Both the position numbers and the translations under genes were made by a program. Shown one piece after another: positions 26,846 through 35,333 of a DNA stretch of 64,000 bases (the first letter of the stretch is position 1; each line of letters starts with the position of its first letter). The stretch comes from Paenibacillus sp. FSL R5-0517 (GTDB lineage: Bacteria; Bacillota; Bacilli; Paenibacillales; Paenibacillaceae), in assembly GCF_037974355.1 (NCBI RefSeq), contig NZ_CP150235.1:5518001-5582000 (forward strand). Reading direction: 5' to 3'. The notes beneath the pieces are model-generated. The model was not told the DNA's origin, ran no database searches, and saw nothing but the letters and a program-made list of their open reading frames with translations.

Positions 26846-27105
26846 CTAGGCTAATGAATGTTCATATTCCTTTACCCTTCGATAGAATGTATTGGGCTTC
26901 ATATCTAGTTCCTTCATTGCGGCAACTGCTGTAATCCTTCCATGTTTCCATTCGGTGTAGCTTGCTTAAACTCCTCGTTGATCGCTTGCTTTGGTCTGCC
27001 GAATACAACACCGTCATTCTTAGCAGCCGCGATACCTTCAGCTTGTCTACCGTTTGTCCACTCACGTTCAGACTCAGCCATATATGATAAAAGTTCTAAC
27101 AAAAT
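26846..27105 (-). pseudogene. Fragment of a small serine resolvase, frameshifted
   Basis: LLSYMAESEREWTNGRQAEG and IAAAKNDGVVFGRPKQAINE match the C-terminal half of the catalytic domain of Tn3/Hin-type resolvases. After EEFKQAT the frame shifts, and the expected HTH continues in another frame (TEWKHGRITAVAAMKELDMK, PNTFYRRVKEYEH). The N-terminal catalytic part with the active serine is missing. It is a relic of an older mobile element. Confidence 0.75.
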
Positions 27106-27326
27106 AAAGTAAAAAATCAATTTATAACATCCATTAAGCTCTCATAGCCACATAATGAATGGACGTTGAAACTCCGCTCACTTTAAATGATACATTCGAT
27201 GCTTAGACATAAACTTTACAGATGGAGTGCTGAATTAGCAGTGAGGACACCTATCAGCTTACTACGGGGTATGGTAAGAGCGGAAAATTCATGTCGGAAG
27301 GATCTTTACATACAGACTTCAATTAG

Positions 27327-27992
27327 TTAATTATTTCCTATAGCATCGTTATTATTCCATATATCAGGATTATTGATCGTTTGATTTTCTCCACGTACAG
27401 TGAAATCATAACTATCCTTTGCATTAGTATACCAGTCAACAATGACTAACTTTCCATTCGCACCTTGCACAAGAAATTCAGTAGGTTCAGCAAAACTGCC
27501 TACATCCTTTTTAACTTGTGCATCTAATTTAAGATAGAAAAAGTTCTTACCCTCTCCGACATACTTTACTTCTGCTACCTCAACATCAACACCTGTCACC
27601 AGATTATGAGTAAGATTGTTCTTAAGGAACAAATCGTATTGAGAGGTGATTTTTTTTTCCGTATATTGTTTAAGGTTTTCGTTATCTATATAAGTATCCA
27701 ATTCAATGTCAGAACCGTTCCAGATCGCCCTATAATATTTAGACAAAGCATCCGTACACATTTTGTATGCTGTTTCAAAATCTGAAGCGGTTAGACCACT
27801 TTCGTCTTTCGCTAAAAAATAGGAGGAATCTTTTGATGAATTTCCTTTTGTTACAGGCGAAACTCTTGTGTTTTCAGCATTATTAATATCTCCAACAACG
27901 GGAACATTGTTATTTTCATTGTCACTAGTACTAGTCTGTTCGCATGCACAAAGAGTTAATAAAATCAATAATAACAGGTAAGCACGTTTCAT
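27327..27992 (-). CDS. Lipoprotein with the same domain as the adjacent amidase's N-terminus
   Basis: A 221-residue lipoprotein. Signal MKRAYLLLLILLTLCAC gives lipobox LCAC with Cys17, followed by a Ser/Asn-rich linker (~20-60). The domain at ~70-215 shares a pattern with the N-terminal domain of the neighbouring amidase: ALSKYYRAI ... YTEKKI ... VIVDWYTNAKDSYDFTVRGENQ against LLKNYYENI ... YLEKKM ... LTISDWYMPYDYYDEYVRGEGD. AGGAGG precedes the ATG. It may hold or inhibit the amidase at the membrane; function is inferred from this shared domain. Confidence 0.7.
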   Translation of the reverse strand: MKRAYLLLLILLTLCACEQTSTSDNENNNVPVVGDINNAENTRVSPVTKGNSSKDSSYFLAKDESGLTASDFETAYKMCTDALSKYYRAIWNGSDIELDTYIDNENLKQYTEKKITSQYDLFLKNNLTHNLVTGVDVEVAEVKYVGEGKNFFYLKLDAQVKKDVGSFAEPTEFLVQGANGKLVIVDWYTNAKDSYDFTVRGENQTINNPDIWNNNDAIGNN

Positions 27993-28053
27993 TAAGTTTC
28001 CTCCTATGAAAATATTCTCGAACTCCAGATAATTAAGGAGGAGAAATTAGTTT

Positions 28054-28094
28054 GATGCACAACACATCAAAAAACCAATGAAGTGTTGTGCATC
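28054..28094. terminator. 12-bp perfect hairpin between amidase and lipoprotein genes
   Basis: GATGCACAACAC and its complement with a 17-nt loop. It lies right after the amidase stop. No T-run follows, so it may be an mRNA-processing or attenuating structure. Confidence 0.5.
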
Positions 28095-28108
28095 TCCCCT
28101 CAAATTTT

Positions 28109-29497
28109 TCACTTGTAATAACCGGTCAATTTTATAACCCTTTTGCTATCACCAGGATAAATTTCCTCCGCCTTTTGGTTGTTGTTATAACTATTTTTAC
28201 CAGAGCGTCCTGTAACCAATGCTCCAAGAACTGACATCGTATTAGTTTCGTAGTATTCAGTAATAATAGTCGAATGCCGCCAATTATTGTAAGATCCGCT
28301 CAAATAAAATTGCAATACATCTCCAATTTGATATGGATAGCCTGCACTAGCATTATATTTGAACGTTGAGTATGTAGTACCCGTCCCAGCCGGACCCTTC
28401 GTTGTGTTATTCACCAAAAAATTATACAGGTTTGGTACACCTGACCAGGATGAAGCTCGATTACTCAAACTTCTATAATACCAGCCTGTAGAGGCAATGC
28501 CTGTTCCATTAGTATCGTAAGTAATTGCACCACCAGCGAGTAATGCATGAGATACAAAGTTTGTACAGTCCCAATTCCCAGTTATTTGTGAGAAATCGTA
28601 GTAAGAAACATTCGAACCACCACTTGCAGGCTGATCTTTTGCTTTATTATTTTTCGCGTAATTTGCTATCGCTGTCTTATTTAATGAAGATAATGTTGCA
28701 AAAGGCGTAATAACCTGATTAGATGATCCGTCATTTTCTAAACTATTGATTTGTACTGGAGCTTCACGATCAACAGAAAAATAATCGGTGATTTTATCAT
28801 TTAATTCCTCTTGTCTTTTAGCGGTATAAGAGCTATCCAGCTTAGAGTTGATATTAACGAGATTACTTATATGATCCCCTTCACCTCTAACATATTCATC
28901 ATAATAGTCATATGGCATATACCAATCTGAAATAGTAAGCCCTGCATCTGTATTGCGAAATAACATTTTTGACACTTCGCCAAATCCAGACTCCACTTCC
29001 ATTCCCACGTAATTGAATGAGGCCTCAGTACCTATTGTCAAGAGGATGCCTTCTTCGGTAACTTCAGAGGACAGTAAATTGAATTTCAAGACGTAATTTT
29101 CTTTTTGTGCATTTGCGGCATCTACCACAAATTGTTTTGTTTTCATTTTCTTTTCCAAGTAATCAGACAGTTCGGAATCAAGCAATTCTGTTCTGACAGT
29201 TGATTTGTTATCTAATTGCTTTGTTCCGAGATCGATATTTTCATAGTAATTCTTCAACAATTCTTTTGCAAGGGAATAACTAGTTGTCACGGCAGATAAG
29301 CTAATCGCTCTATCCTGAGTGTTCAATTCAATTTGTAATGGACTACTGGGTTCAACATACGAATCATCAAAATTATGGTCTGGTAGAATAATATCTTGAG
29401 TATCAATCTCAGGTGGGTTACTTTGAGCCTGAGCAGCTGGAATATTCATGGAAAGTACAAGTGCACCTACAATCACATTGCTCATTATTTTTTTCAA
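28109..29497 (-). CDS. Secreted amidase-domain protein (Amidase_6, NlpC/P60-like)
   Basis: A 462-residue exported protein. The chosen TTG (MKKIMSNVIVGALVLSMN, cleavage after AQA) follows GAGAGGA; upstream in-frame Met codons add a second hydrophobic stretch without a good site. Residues ~70-250 form a domain shared with the neighbouring lipoprotein. The C-terminal amidase domain (~290-462) has GNWDCTNFVSHALLAGG with the nucleophile Cys, and NNWRHSTIITEYY with the His. It is probably a cell-wall peptidase/amidase acting outside the membrane. It is cargo of the gerE element. Confidence 0.85.
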   Translation of the reverse strand: MKKIMSNVIVGALVLSMNIPAAQAQSNPPEIDTQDIILPDHNFDDSYVEPSSPLQIELNTQDRAISLSAVTTSYSLAKELLKNYYENIDLGTKQLDNKSTVRTELLDSELSDYLEKKMKTKQFVVDAANAQKENYVLKFNLLSSEVTEEGILLTIGTEASFNYVGMEVESGFGEVSKMLFRNTDAGLTISDWYMPYDYYDEYVRGEGDHISNLVNINSKLDSSYTAKRQEELNDKITDYFSVDREAPVQINSLENDGSSNQVITPFATLSSLNKTAIANYAKNNKAKDQPASGGSNVSYYDFSQITGNWDCTNFVSHALLAGGAITYDTNGTGIASTGWYYRSLSNRASSWSGVPNLYNFLVNNTTKGPAGTGTTYSTFKYNASAGYPYQIGDVLQFYLSGSYNNWRHSTIITEYYETNTMSVLGALVTGRSGKNSYNNNQKAEEIYPGDSKRVIKLTGYYK

Positions 29498-30589
29498 AAA
29501 AATCATTCCTCTCATCTCAGTTGTATAAAAAAACAATATTACAAACATGAAATCCAAAGTTTTTTTGCAATCACACCTCCTAGAACGATCATTAATAATA
29601 ATCCTAACAATCGTTTCAATCAGCTATTTTTACGTTTTGAAAAAAGTAAAAAGATTACATTTTTTTTGAAATCTTTTCCAATATAAAATAATACATTAAA
29701 TCTGTCAATTATAATAGATAAAAACAATAATGTTATAGATTACATTCCTTTAGCCTAAAGTAGAAGCCGCTGCTAAAAAGGAGGGCTCTGTAGCTAAAAA
29801 AGTGGCGTATTACCAAAAGCAAATCAAGAAACTTAAACATTTGATCACTAAGGTACAAATCGAACGTAGTACAGAGGTTAAAAATTCAAAAGGTTATAGC
29901 AAGTCTTGAATTGGAAAGGAAATATTTCAAGCAAATTTTGTATTATTCAGTGAAAATTCTTTGAACTTTATAATTAATCTGCAAGCACTCCATTGGGTTG
30001 GGGTGCTTCTATCGTTCCACTGTTGATTGTTTCGATGTCTATCATTGGGAGACAACTTAGTACATAAGCTTCCCCGAAATGTTCGTGGAAGCTGTCCCTC
30101 AAATTTGAGGATCAGGTATGTGTACACAGAGTACACAGTTAAACTTGTCAGATTGTCATGTGGGTAGTATGGGAAATGATTTATATGTACGGACTTATTC
30201 GGGGAATCCCGAAAAACTATGACAAAACAGGAGGAATAGATAAGTGGTGGAAAACTTTTCACAGGGTCAGAAAGGAAACGTCATATTGACGTATTGATTT
30301 CTTACGGGTACTTGAAGAGGATACATACTATACTATGGATAAGTTAATGTGTGACCCCCTTTTGTCTAATTCAAGTCATCATGGATCAGAGTTAACCAAG
30401 TTGGTTATGACTCAACTTGCTTCGCGTTCGCGATACGATAATCGAATTCAGACCTTCTGACTCCCTTCAATCTGACTGTGCAAAGTTGCGTAGTGAACGG
30501 GTTTACGTCACGTCAACCTGCAAAAATATACAACACACACGAACTCTGTTCCACCCGTTAATTCTGCCTATTTTATAAACAATTTCAAA
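29498..30589. other. Right end of the element: degenerate coding remnants
   Basis: About 1.1 kb without an intact gene. At 29754-29910 (+) an open stretch lacking a start codon reads VEAAAKKEGSVAKKVAYYQK then QIKKLKHLIT, a Lys-rich helical remnant. At ~30242-30450 (+) two overlapping frames (GGKLFTGSERKRHIDVLISYGY, then LEEDTYYTMDKLMCDPLLSN) look like a frameshifted gene. The last ~110 bp before the core at 30590 include the arm TTTCAAA (30583-30589). Confidence 0.45.
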
Positions 30590-30613
30590 CTGCATCACAT
30601 TCGAAATATGGTT
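30590..30613. repeat. Attachment-site core, right copy
   Basis: Identical to 22328-22351 over 24 bp; it lies within codons 45-52 of the 5' gerE segment. Confidence 0.92.
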
Positions 30614-30745
30614 ACGCACCGTTTTCTCGCTGATGAATAACTGCCCTGCGATGTCACGCGTTGTTTTGTCTTGAACCAGTAATTCGAATACTTCGCGTTC
30701 ACGGTGGGTTAACAAAAATTTGCTTTTATGATCGATACCCTTCAA
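30590..30745 (-). CDS. gerE: gerE 5' segment (codons 1-52)
   Basis: TTG start after AGGAGGGGTGAACA. The product reads MKGIDHKSKFLLTHREREVF, ELLVQDKTTRDIAGQLFISE, KTVRNHISNVMQ, the N-terminal two thirds of the GerE helix-turn-helix protein. In the integrated state the frame continues into the element for 28 foreign residues and stops at 30503, giving an 80-residue product with an incomplete recognition helix. Joined to 22259-22327 it gives 74 residues, the size of B. subtilis GerE. GACATAAGATG near 30806-30816 (minus strand) resembles a sigma-K -10 box (CATAnnnTA). Confidence 0.92.
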
Positions 30746-31003
30746 TGTTCACCCCTCCTTGCTCGGGTTGTGTTGGTGTAACAAGGTTAAGGGGATACAG
30801 TCAACTCATCTTATGTCAGATCAAGGGCGTTGGTTCAGTTTTATAAGAAAAATGGGCAGGAATTATGTGTTTTATTGTCCTAAGTAAACCTGTGCCGTGG
30901 CATATGTAATCCAGCATTTGAATCATCGATATTAAAACAAACATGCCTCTGCAGCTGATGTTACCATCCCCGCAAAGGCACACTTGTTCATTGAGCTTGG
31001 AAT

Positions 31004-31993
31004 CTACCGATTCATTCGATTCATGACCCCACCATTGTGATTACGGTTCATCAGGCCATCGTCAAGGATGCCATCGCGGTGATTCATTCCTGCTCCGTTG
31101 GTTGGGAAGATACGCTCCACCATCGATTGGAACGTATCAATCATGCCACTAACGGGCTTACCATTACGAATATCTGTGGCATAGTTCTCGACATGCTGCA
31201 CAAATTCCGGATTGGCTGATACATATACATTCTCGATGTTCGGCGCAAACTGCTTGATTTTGGCTGAAATCTTGCCTTTAATCTCAGCTGATGTGTTATC
31301 ATCCGTGCTATCTACACGTTGTCCTTCACTTTTCATTCCATAATGACCATCGTTCGTCCCACGTGCTTTGCCGCTGTTTGTGAGACCACGCATCATTCCA
31401 ACCGCTCCTGTACCCATCGTGCCGTAGATGCCACGATCATTGCCCATATGGCTGCGATCCGTTGCTGAATTCGTGTTCAGCCCTGGAGCAATTCCACTTG
31501 TGCTGTACGGTGACATTGTGCCTGTACCGCCATTCACACGCATGCCTCCCATATCGTGGTTCATGTTGCCACCACGCATGGTATCACTCGCATGATTACG
31601 CATCGTTCCATCCAGCATGCTTGTACGACCGTTGGACTTGCTCTCCAACTTGCCTGCATGACCATCTGCCAAACGCACCGCAACATAAGCATTACGATCC
31701 GTTAACATGACACGGGCGGATTTCACTTCCTTCATCTCCGTAATGCGTTTAGCCAACTCTTCACTGGATTTCAGGTCAGTGACATTATGCATGCGATAAC
31801 TTTTCGCACGAATGCCATCCATGCCATTCGTTTCCACACCATAACGGTTAATGCCGCTCGCTTGCTGACGGACACTTTGCGTATGCATATTGTTGGTATC
31901 CCGATTCGTGCCACATCCTGTCAAACCGGCCATTACAAAGATTGCAGTAGACAATGATAACGTAATAGCTGTTGCCTTTTTGACTGCTGGCAT
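31004..31993 (-). CDS. YhcN/YlaJ-family sporulation lipoprotein
   Basis: A 329-residue lipoprotein. The start MPAVKKATAIT follows GGAGGATGAGTAC. Lipobox LTGC lies near residue 26. The YhcN/YlaJ-type domain is split: AKSYRMHNVTDLKSSEELAKRI, KSARVMLTDRNAYVAVRL, and later AEIKGKISAKIKQFAPNIENVYVSANPEF. Between and after these are Met/Gly/Asn/His-rich segments (MRGGNMNHDMGGMRVNGG), which lengthen it beyond the usual family size. Family members are made in the forespore and affect spore germination or coat/cortex properties. It lies 260 bp upstream of gerE. Confidence 0.82.
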   Translation of the reverse strand: MPAVKKATAITLSLSTAIFVMAGLTGCGTNRDTNNMHTQSVRQQASGINRYGVETNGMDGIRAKSYRMHNVTDLKSSEELAKRITEMKEVKSARVMLTDRNAYVAVRLADGHAGKLESKSNGRTSMLDGTMRNHASDTMRGGNMNHDMGGMRVNGGTGTMSPYSTSGIAPGLNTNSATDRSHMGNDRGIYGTMGTGAVGMMRGLTNSGKARGTNDGHYGMKSEGQRVDSTDDNTSAEIKGKISAKIKQFAPNIENVYVSANPEFVQHVENYATDIRNGKPVSGMIDTFQSMVERIFPTNGAGMNHRDGILDDGLMNRNHNGGVMNRMNR

Positions 31994-32171
31994 GTACTCA
32001 TCCTCCAATGTATGTTGGTTTTGGTCACAAAGATAGGATGCGCTTCTGTGCGTGCCGATATGCTGAAAGGATATGGTACCTTACCCTGTAGATTTGGATG
32101 CTCAATTTTTGCTCACAGCTTATTGATCTTTGGGTTTTGAAATGCAGACCATAAGGTCTTCGCTATAAAAT

Positions 32172-32203
32172 AAAAAAACAGTACTGCGTGTTCGCAGCAC
32201 TGT
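32172..32203 (-). terminator. Terminator of the Gld-like ABC operon
   Basis: ACAGTGCTGCG/CGCAGTACTGT arms followed by seven T residues on the minus strand. Confidence 0.85.
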
Positions 32204-32261
32204 CTACATGTAACTTAAAATTTATTTCAAGTCATTGATGAACTCTTACCTTTTGCGCCAC

Positions 32262-33242
32262 TCATTTTCCTTCGGTTGATGTCTTAATTGTATCCGGGAA
32301 TTTCTCGGCTTCCGTTAGACTCGTCGTCTCCAAGGCATATGCCCATTGACCATCCGGCGTAACGACCCAGATCTGATCCGGTTCGGATGGCAACGTAAGT
32401 CCCCGATACACATCTCTCACTTGTTGCCCATTGACCGTCTGCTCAACAGACAGGGTGAATCGTGGAACAGTACCTTTCAGCTCAGACGCTTTGCGCACAT
32501 CATCTGCTGTTGACAGGTTTTTGATTTTACCGATAAGGGATACGGCGTCCGTGGCTTCAATCGTTTTTCCATTCAATGCCCAGGTCTGCTCTGCAGCACC
32601 GTTCTCCGATGTCGATGTTAACATCCAGGTAGCGGCTTCACCTTCCCACTCCAGAGACCCCACATTTGTCTCATCCATGTTGAACGGTGTAGTATCCAAC
32701 AGATCACGACGTGACAAGGCTATGTTATTAATCGCCTCTGTCTGTACGGCAACTACGGGACCCTCATCTACGCGCACATATCGTGCGTCATCTGCTGGAA
32801 GCTGGCCACCAATCGCCAGTTTGATCTCCCGATGATCTTTGAGTTGGATATCCATACGTGTTGCATCTGTTCCTAATCCGTACTTATCCAGATCTGCCGG
32901 CGCTTCTTCCACCACCATTTCCTGGTTCGCGCCACTCAGAGCATCTAACCAACTGCTAACACTATAACCGTTCAGAGGATAAGCTTTCGGCTCAACCATC
33001 TGCCATACGCCATGTTCAAGCGTCAAAGTTGAAGATGCTGCTGCACCGGATGTTTCTGCGGTGGAGTCATGTATTGTGATGGATTGAATATCTTCGGATT
33101 GAATACCGAGCAACTTGGCTTGCACCGCTTCTTCCTCCCGAAAATAATTTTGACTAGCCGCGTACACCCAACCCACAATGAGTACGATGACCACCAGAAT
33201 CGTTGGAACCCATTTTCTCATACCCGTCTGCGCCTCCACCAT
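32262..33242 (-). CDS. DUF4340 domain-containing membrane-anchored protein
   Basis: A 326-residue protein with one N-terminal transmembrane helix (WVPTILVVIVLIVGWVYAA), then an extracytoplasmic region with DUF4340 features (VWQMVEPKAYPLNGYSVSSWLDALSG, KYGLGTDATRMDIQLKD, LAIGGQLPADDARYVRVD). DUF4340 proteins usually follow GldG-like genes, as here; the two genes overlap by 25 nt. The precise role is unknown. Confidence 0.85.
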   Translation of the reverse strand: MVEAQTGMRKWVPTILVVIVLIVGWVYAASQNYFREEEAVQAKLLGIQSEDIQSITIHDSTAETSGAAASSTLTLEHGVWQMVEPKAYPLNGYSVSSWLDALSGANQEMVVEEAPADLDKYGLGTDATRMDIQLKDHREIKLAIGGQLPADDARYVRVDEGPVVAVQTEAINNIALSRRDLLDTTPFNMDETNVGSLEWEGEAATWMLTSTSENGAAEQTWALNGKTIEATDAVSLIGKIKNLSTADDVRKASELKGTVPRFTLSVEQTVNGQQVRDVYRGLTLPSEPDQIWVVTPDGQWAYALETTSLTEAEKFPDTIKTSTEGK

Positions 33243-34612
33243 AAGAGTACACCGATGATCACAAAGATAAGCGGAAACGCTACAATAGCCACGAAGAAAA
33301 TCGTTCTGGCCTGTTCGCCGCTCAGGTATGCCGTCTCATATCCGGCTTGTACCCGTGGACGAATCGTCAATCCATTTTCTTTCTCACTCAAATAATTCAC
33401 GGTATTCAAAATAAAGTCCCTGTTTCCGCCATTCGCAATTTCCGAATCCTGCATGAAAATCGACGAGCCCAGAATAACCGCCTTCGGTTTGCCATCCGTC
33501 GTATCGGCTGCATACCCAAGTTCCACTGGCCCCTGAATATCCTCTTTAGCATCATTGGTTGTTTCATTTTGCAATAAGCCTCCGATATTCGTCTCCCCAT
33601 AACTGTCATTGGAAGAATGGATTAACGGTGAAAGGGTGTATTTATCCTGTTCTTTGCTGGTCAGCGCGATCGACAGCGACAACATCGGGTACAATTGGCT
33701 TGCAGCAAGTTTGTCCGTAATTGCATGTGTTCCATACTCCGGTACCACCCAGAGTGGTCCCATCGTACTGGCTTGTTGATTATCCACCATCACTGCATGC
33801 TCATCAACGACACCATAGTCTGCCATGAGGGCATCGATGTTTTTCCAGCTGGATTTCATATCTTCTACGAATCCGAGGGACAATAACAGCTTGCCTCCAT
33901 TACTCAGATATGTGCGAATGGCCTTCATTTCTGCATCACTGAGATCACGTTGTGGACCTATAATGGCAAGCACATCTGCATCTTCCGGAACCTTCCCGGC
34001 CTGATTCAACTGCAATTCTTCTGTCTGCACATTATTTTGTTCCAATGAGGATTGCAGCGTAGTCATCTGATCGAGACTCAGCTCCTCATGTCCGGTCAGG
34101 AAGACCATTTTATGCATCTCGGTGGATGACATATTCATAAGCGCCTGTGTCAGCTTTTCCTCACCTGTGAACTGATAGGATCCGTCACTGCCGTCACCTG
34201 CCGCGGTGAACAAACTGGCGATATCAATCACTTTGTGTTGATCTCCCTGCTCCAGCACAATGGAGCTGCCTGTTATGCCGTATTTGGATGCAAGCGCAGG
34301 TTCCTGCGTCAGATTATACTGTTTTAGTTTCAGCTTACTGTTCCGTTTCGTGTATTCCTCCACCATATCCGTGACCTCACGGTTCAGCACGGTGTTGTTG
34401 GCATTTTCGACGGTTAACACCAGAATGTTGACGTCATCCTTCACGTCTTTGATCGCAGTAAGAGACTGGTCAGACAACGTGTATTGTTTATTCGAGGTCA
34501 GATCGAGCTGGAAGCCGCCAAGTGAATTCAGGAACAGTGTTAGCAAAATAAAGATGCCAATCACCGCTACAGACAGCACGGTACTGTTGGTATGACTTAA
34601 CCATTTTTTCAT
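33218..34612 (-). CDS. GldG-family ABC transporter auxiliary protein
   Basis: A 464-residue protein with transmembrane helices at both ends (STVLSVAVIGIFILLTLFLN; IFFVAIVAFPLIFVIIGVLLWW). The soluble core between them has the ABC-type uncharacterised transport domain of GldG (DVKDDVNILVLTVEN, VFLTGHEELSLDQM, GGKLLLSLGFVEDM). The start MKKWLSHTNS follows GGAGGTGAGAAG. It acts with the adjacent permease and ATPase. In gliding bacteria GldAFG supports motility; the role in Firmicutes is not settled. Confidence 0.85.
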   Translation of the reverse strand: MKKWLSHTNSTVLSVAVIGIFILLTLFLNSLGGFQLDLTSNKQYTLSDQSLTAIKDVKDDVNILVLTVENANNTVLNREVTDMVEEYTKRNSKLKLKQYNLTQEPALASKYGITGSSIVLEQGDQHKVIDIASLFTAAGDGSDGSYQFTGEEKLTQALMNMSSTEMHKMVFLTGHEELSLDQMTTLQSSLEQNNVQTEELQLNQAGKVPEDADVLAIIGPQRDLSDAEMKAIRTYLSNGGKLLLSLGFVEDMKSSWKNIDALMADYGVVDEHAVMVDNQQASTMGPLWVVPEYGTHAITDKLAASQLYPMLSLSIALTSKEQDKYTLSPLIHSSNDSYGETNIGGLLQNETTNDAKEDIQGPVELGYAADTTDGKPKAVILGSSIFMQDSEIANGGNRDFILNTVNYLSEKENGLTIRPRVQAGYETAYLSGEQARTIFFVAIVAFPLIFVIIGVLLWWRRRRV

Positions 34613-34616
34613 CTTC

Positions 34617-35333
34617 TCACCTCCACCGCTTCCGTTCGACAATTTGAATGCTTAACAGCAGAAACACACCTGAAAGTGTGACATAGTACAATATATCCGG
34701 TCCGCTAAGCACGCCTTTCATGAAGCTGTCAAACCGGTTAGTCAGGGCAAACGGATCGAGCCACTGCTGCAAAGCAGATCCTGTATTACCTGCGAATGAA
34801 TCAAGCATCCACAAAACGAGCAAAATAATAAAACCCGCCACCGCAGACACCATCTGATGCTGGGATAACGTGGAAGCGAACAGTCCTATTGCCATCATGC
34901 TTCCGCCCAGGAACAATAAACCCAGCGCAGACATCCATACTGTCGTCATATCCAATGTTCCATAGAACGACATGATGAAGGGGTACACCAGACTGCACAG
35001 GATGAGCACGACCAGAATGGCCAGAGAAGCAAGGTATTTGCCAAATATAATCTCTGTTACACGCGCGGGGGAAGTCAGCAGCAGTTCATCCGTTCCTTGT
35101 CTGAATTCTTCCGCAACAAGCCGCATCGTTAACAAAGGCACAACAAACAGCAGCATGGATAAGGTATCCCCCAGCACGAGTCGATAATCGACAATACTCG
35201 GCTGGTAATATACGAAACTGGAGTAGAACAGCAAGCTGGTCATCAGTACATATACGGCAAAAGCAAAATAGGACGTTGGAGACAGAAAATAAGCTTGCAG
35301 CTCTTTGTTACACACCGCCATCATTCGTCTCAT
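34617..35333 (-). CDS. ABC-2 type permease (GldF-like)
   Basis: A 238-residue membrane protein with about six hydrophobic segments. It contains EFRQGTDELLLTSPARVTEIIFGKYLASL, typical of GldF/NosY-like permeases. It starts within the ATPase stop (ATGA overlap at 35330-35333) and ends 4 nt before the GldG-like start, so it is tightly coupled to both. Confidence 0.88.
   Translation of the reverse strand: MRRMMAVCNKELQAYFLSPTSYFAFAVYVLMTSLLFYSSFVYYQPSIVDYRLVLGDTLSMLLFVVPLLTMRLVAEEFRQGTDELLLTSPARVTEIIFGKYLASLAILVVLILCSLVYPFIMSFYGTLDMTTVWMSALGLLFLGGSMMAIGLFASTLSQHQMVSAVAGFIILLVLWMLDSFAGNTGSALQQWLDPFALTNRFDSFMKGVLSGPDILYYVTLSGVFLLLSIQIVERKRWR

Larger units (their letters stand above)
22328..30613. 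mobile_element. 8.26-kb intervening element inserted in gerE
   Basis: Bounded by 24-bp direct repeats; one repeat plus the interior is 8,262 bp. The content is clearly more AT-rich than the flanks. A large serine recombinase gene lies at the left end. The cargo is a small protein, secreted and lipid-anchored proteins, an amidase and decayed genes. Excision by recombination between the repeats restores gerE in frame. It resembles skin (in sigK) in design but is far smaller and has no visible phage structural genes. Whether it is excised during sporulation is inference. Confidence 0.9.

Noticed and set aside
29927..30262. 111-residue minus-strand frame at the right end of the element
   Set aside because: No ribosome binding site or family pattern; the region reads better as decayed plus-strand coding sequence.
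30503..30745. A complete 80-residue LuxR-type regulator
   Set aside because: The last 28 residues do not match the family, and the missing GerE C-terminus lies at 22259 in frame behind an identical 24-bp core. It is a split gene.
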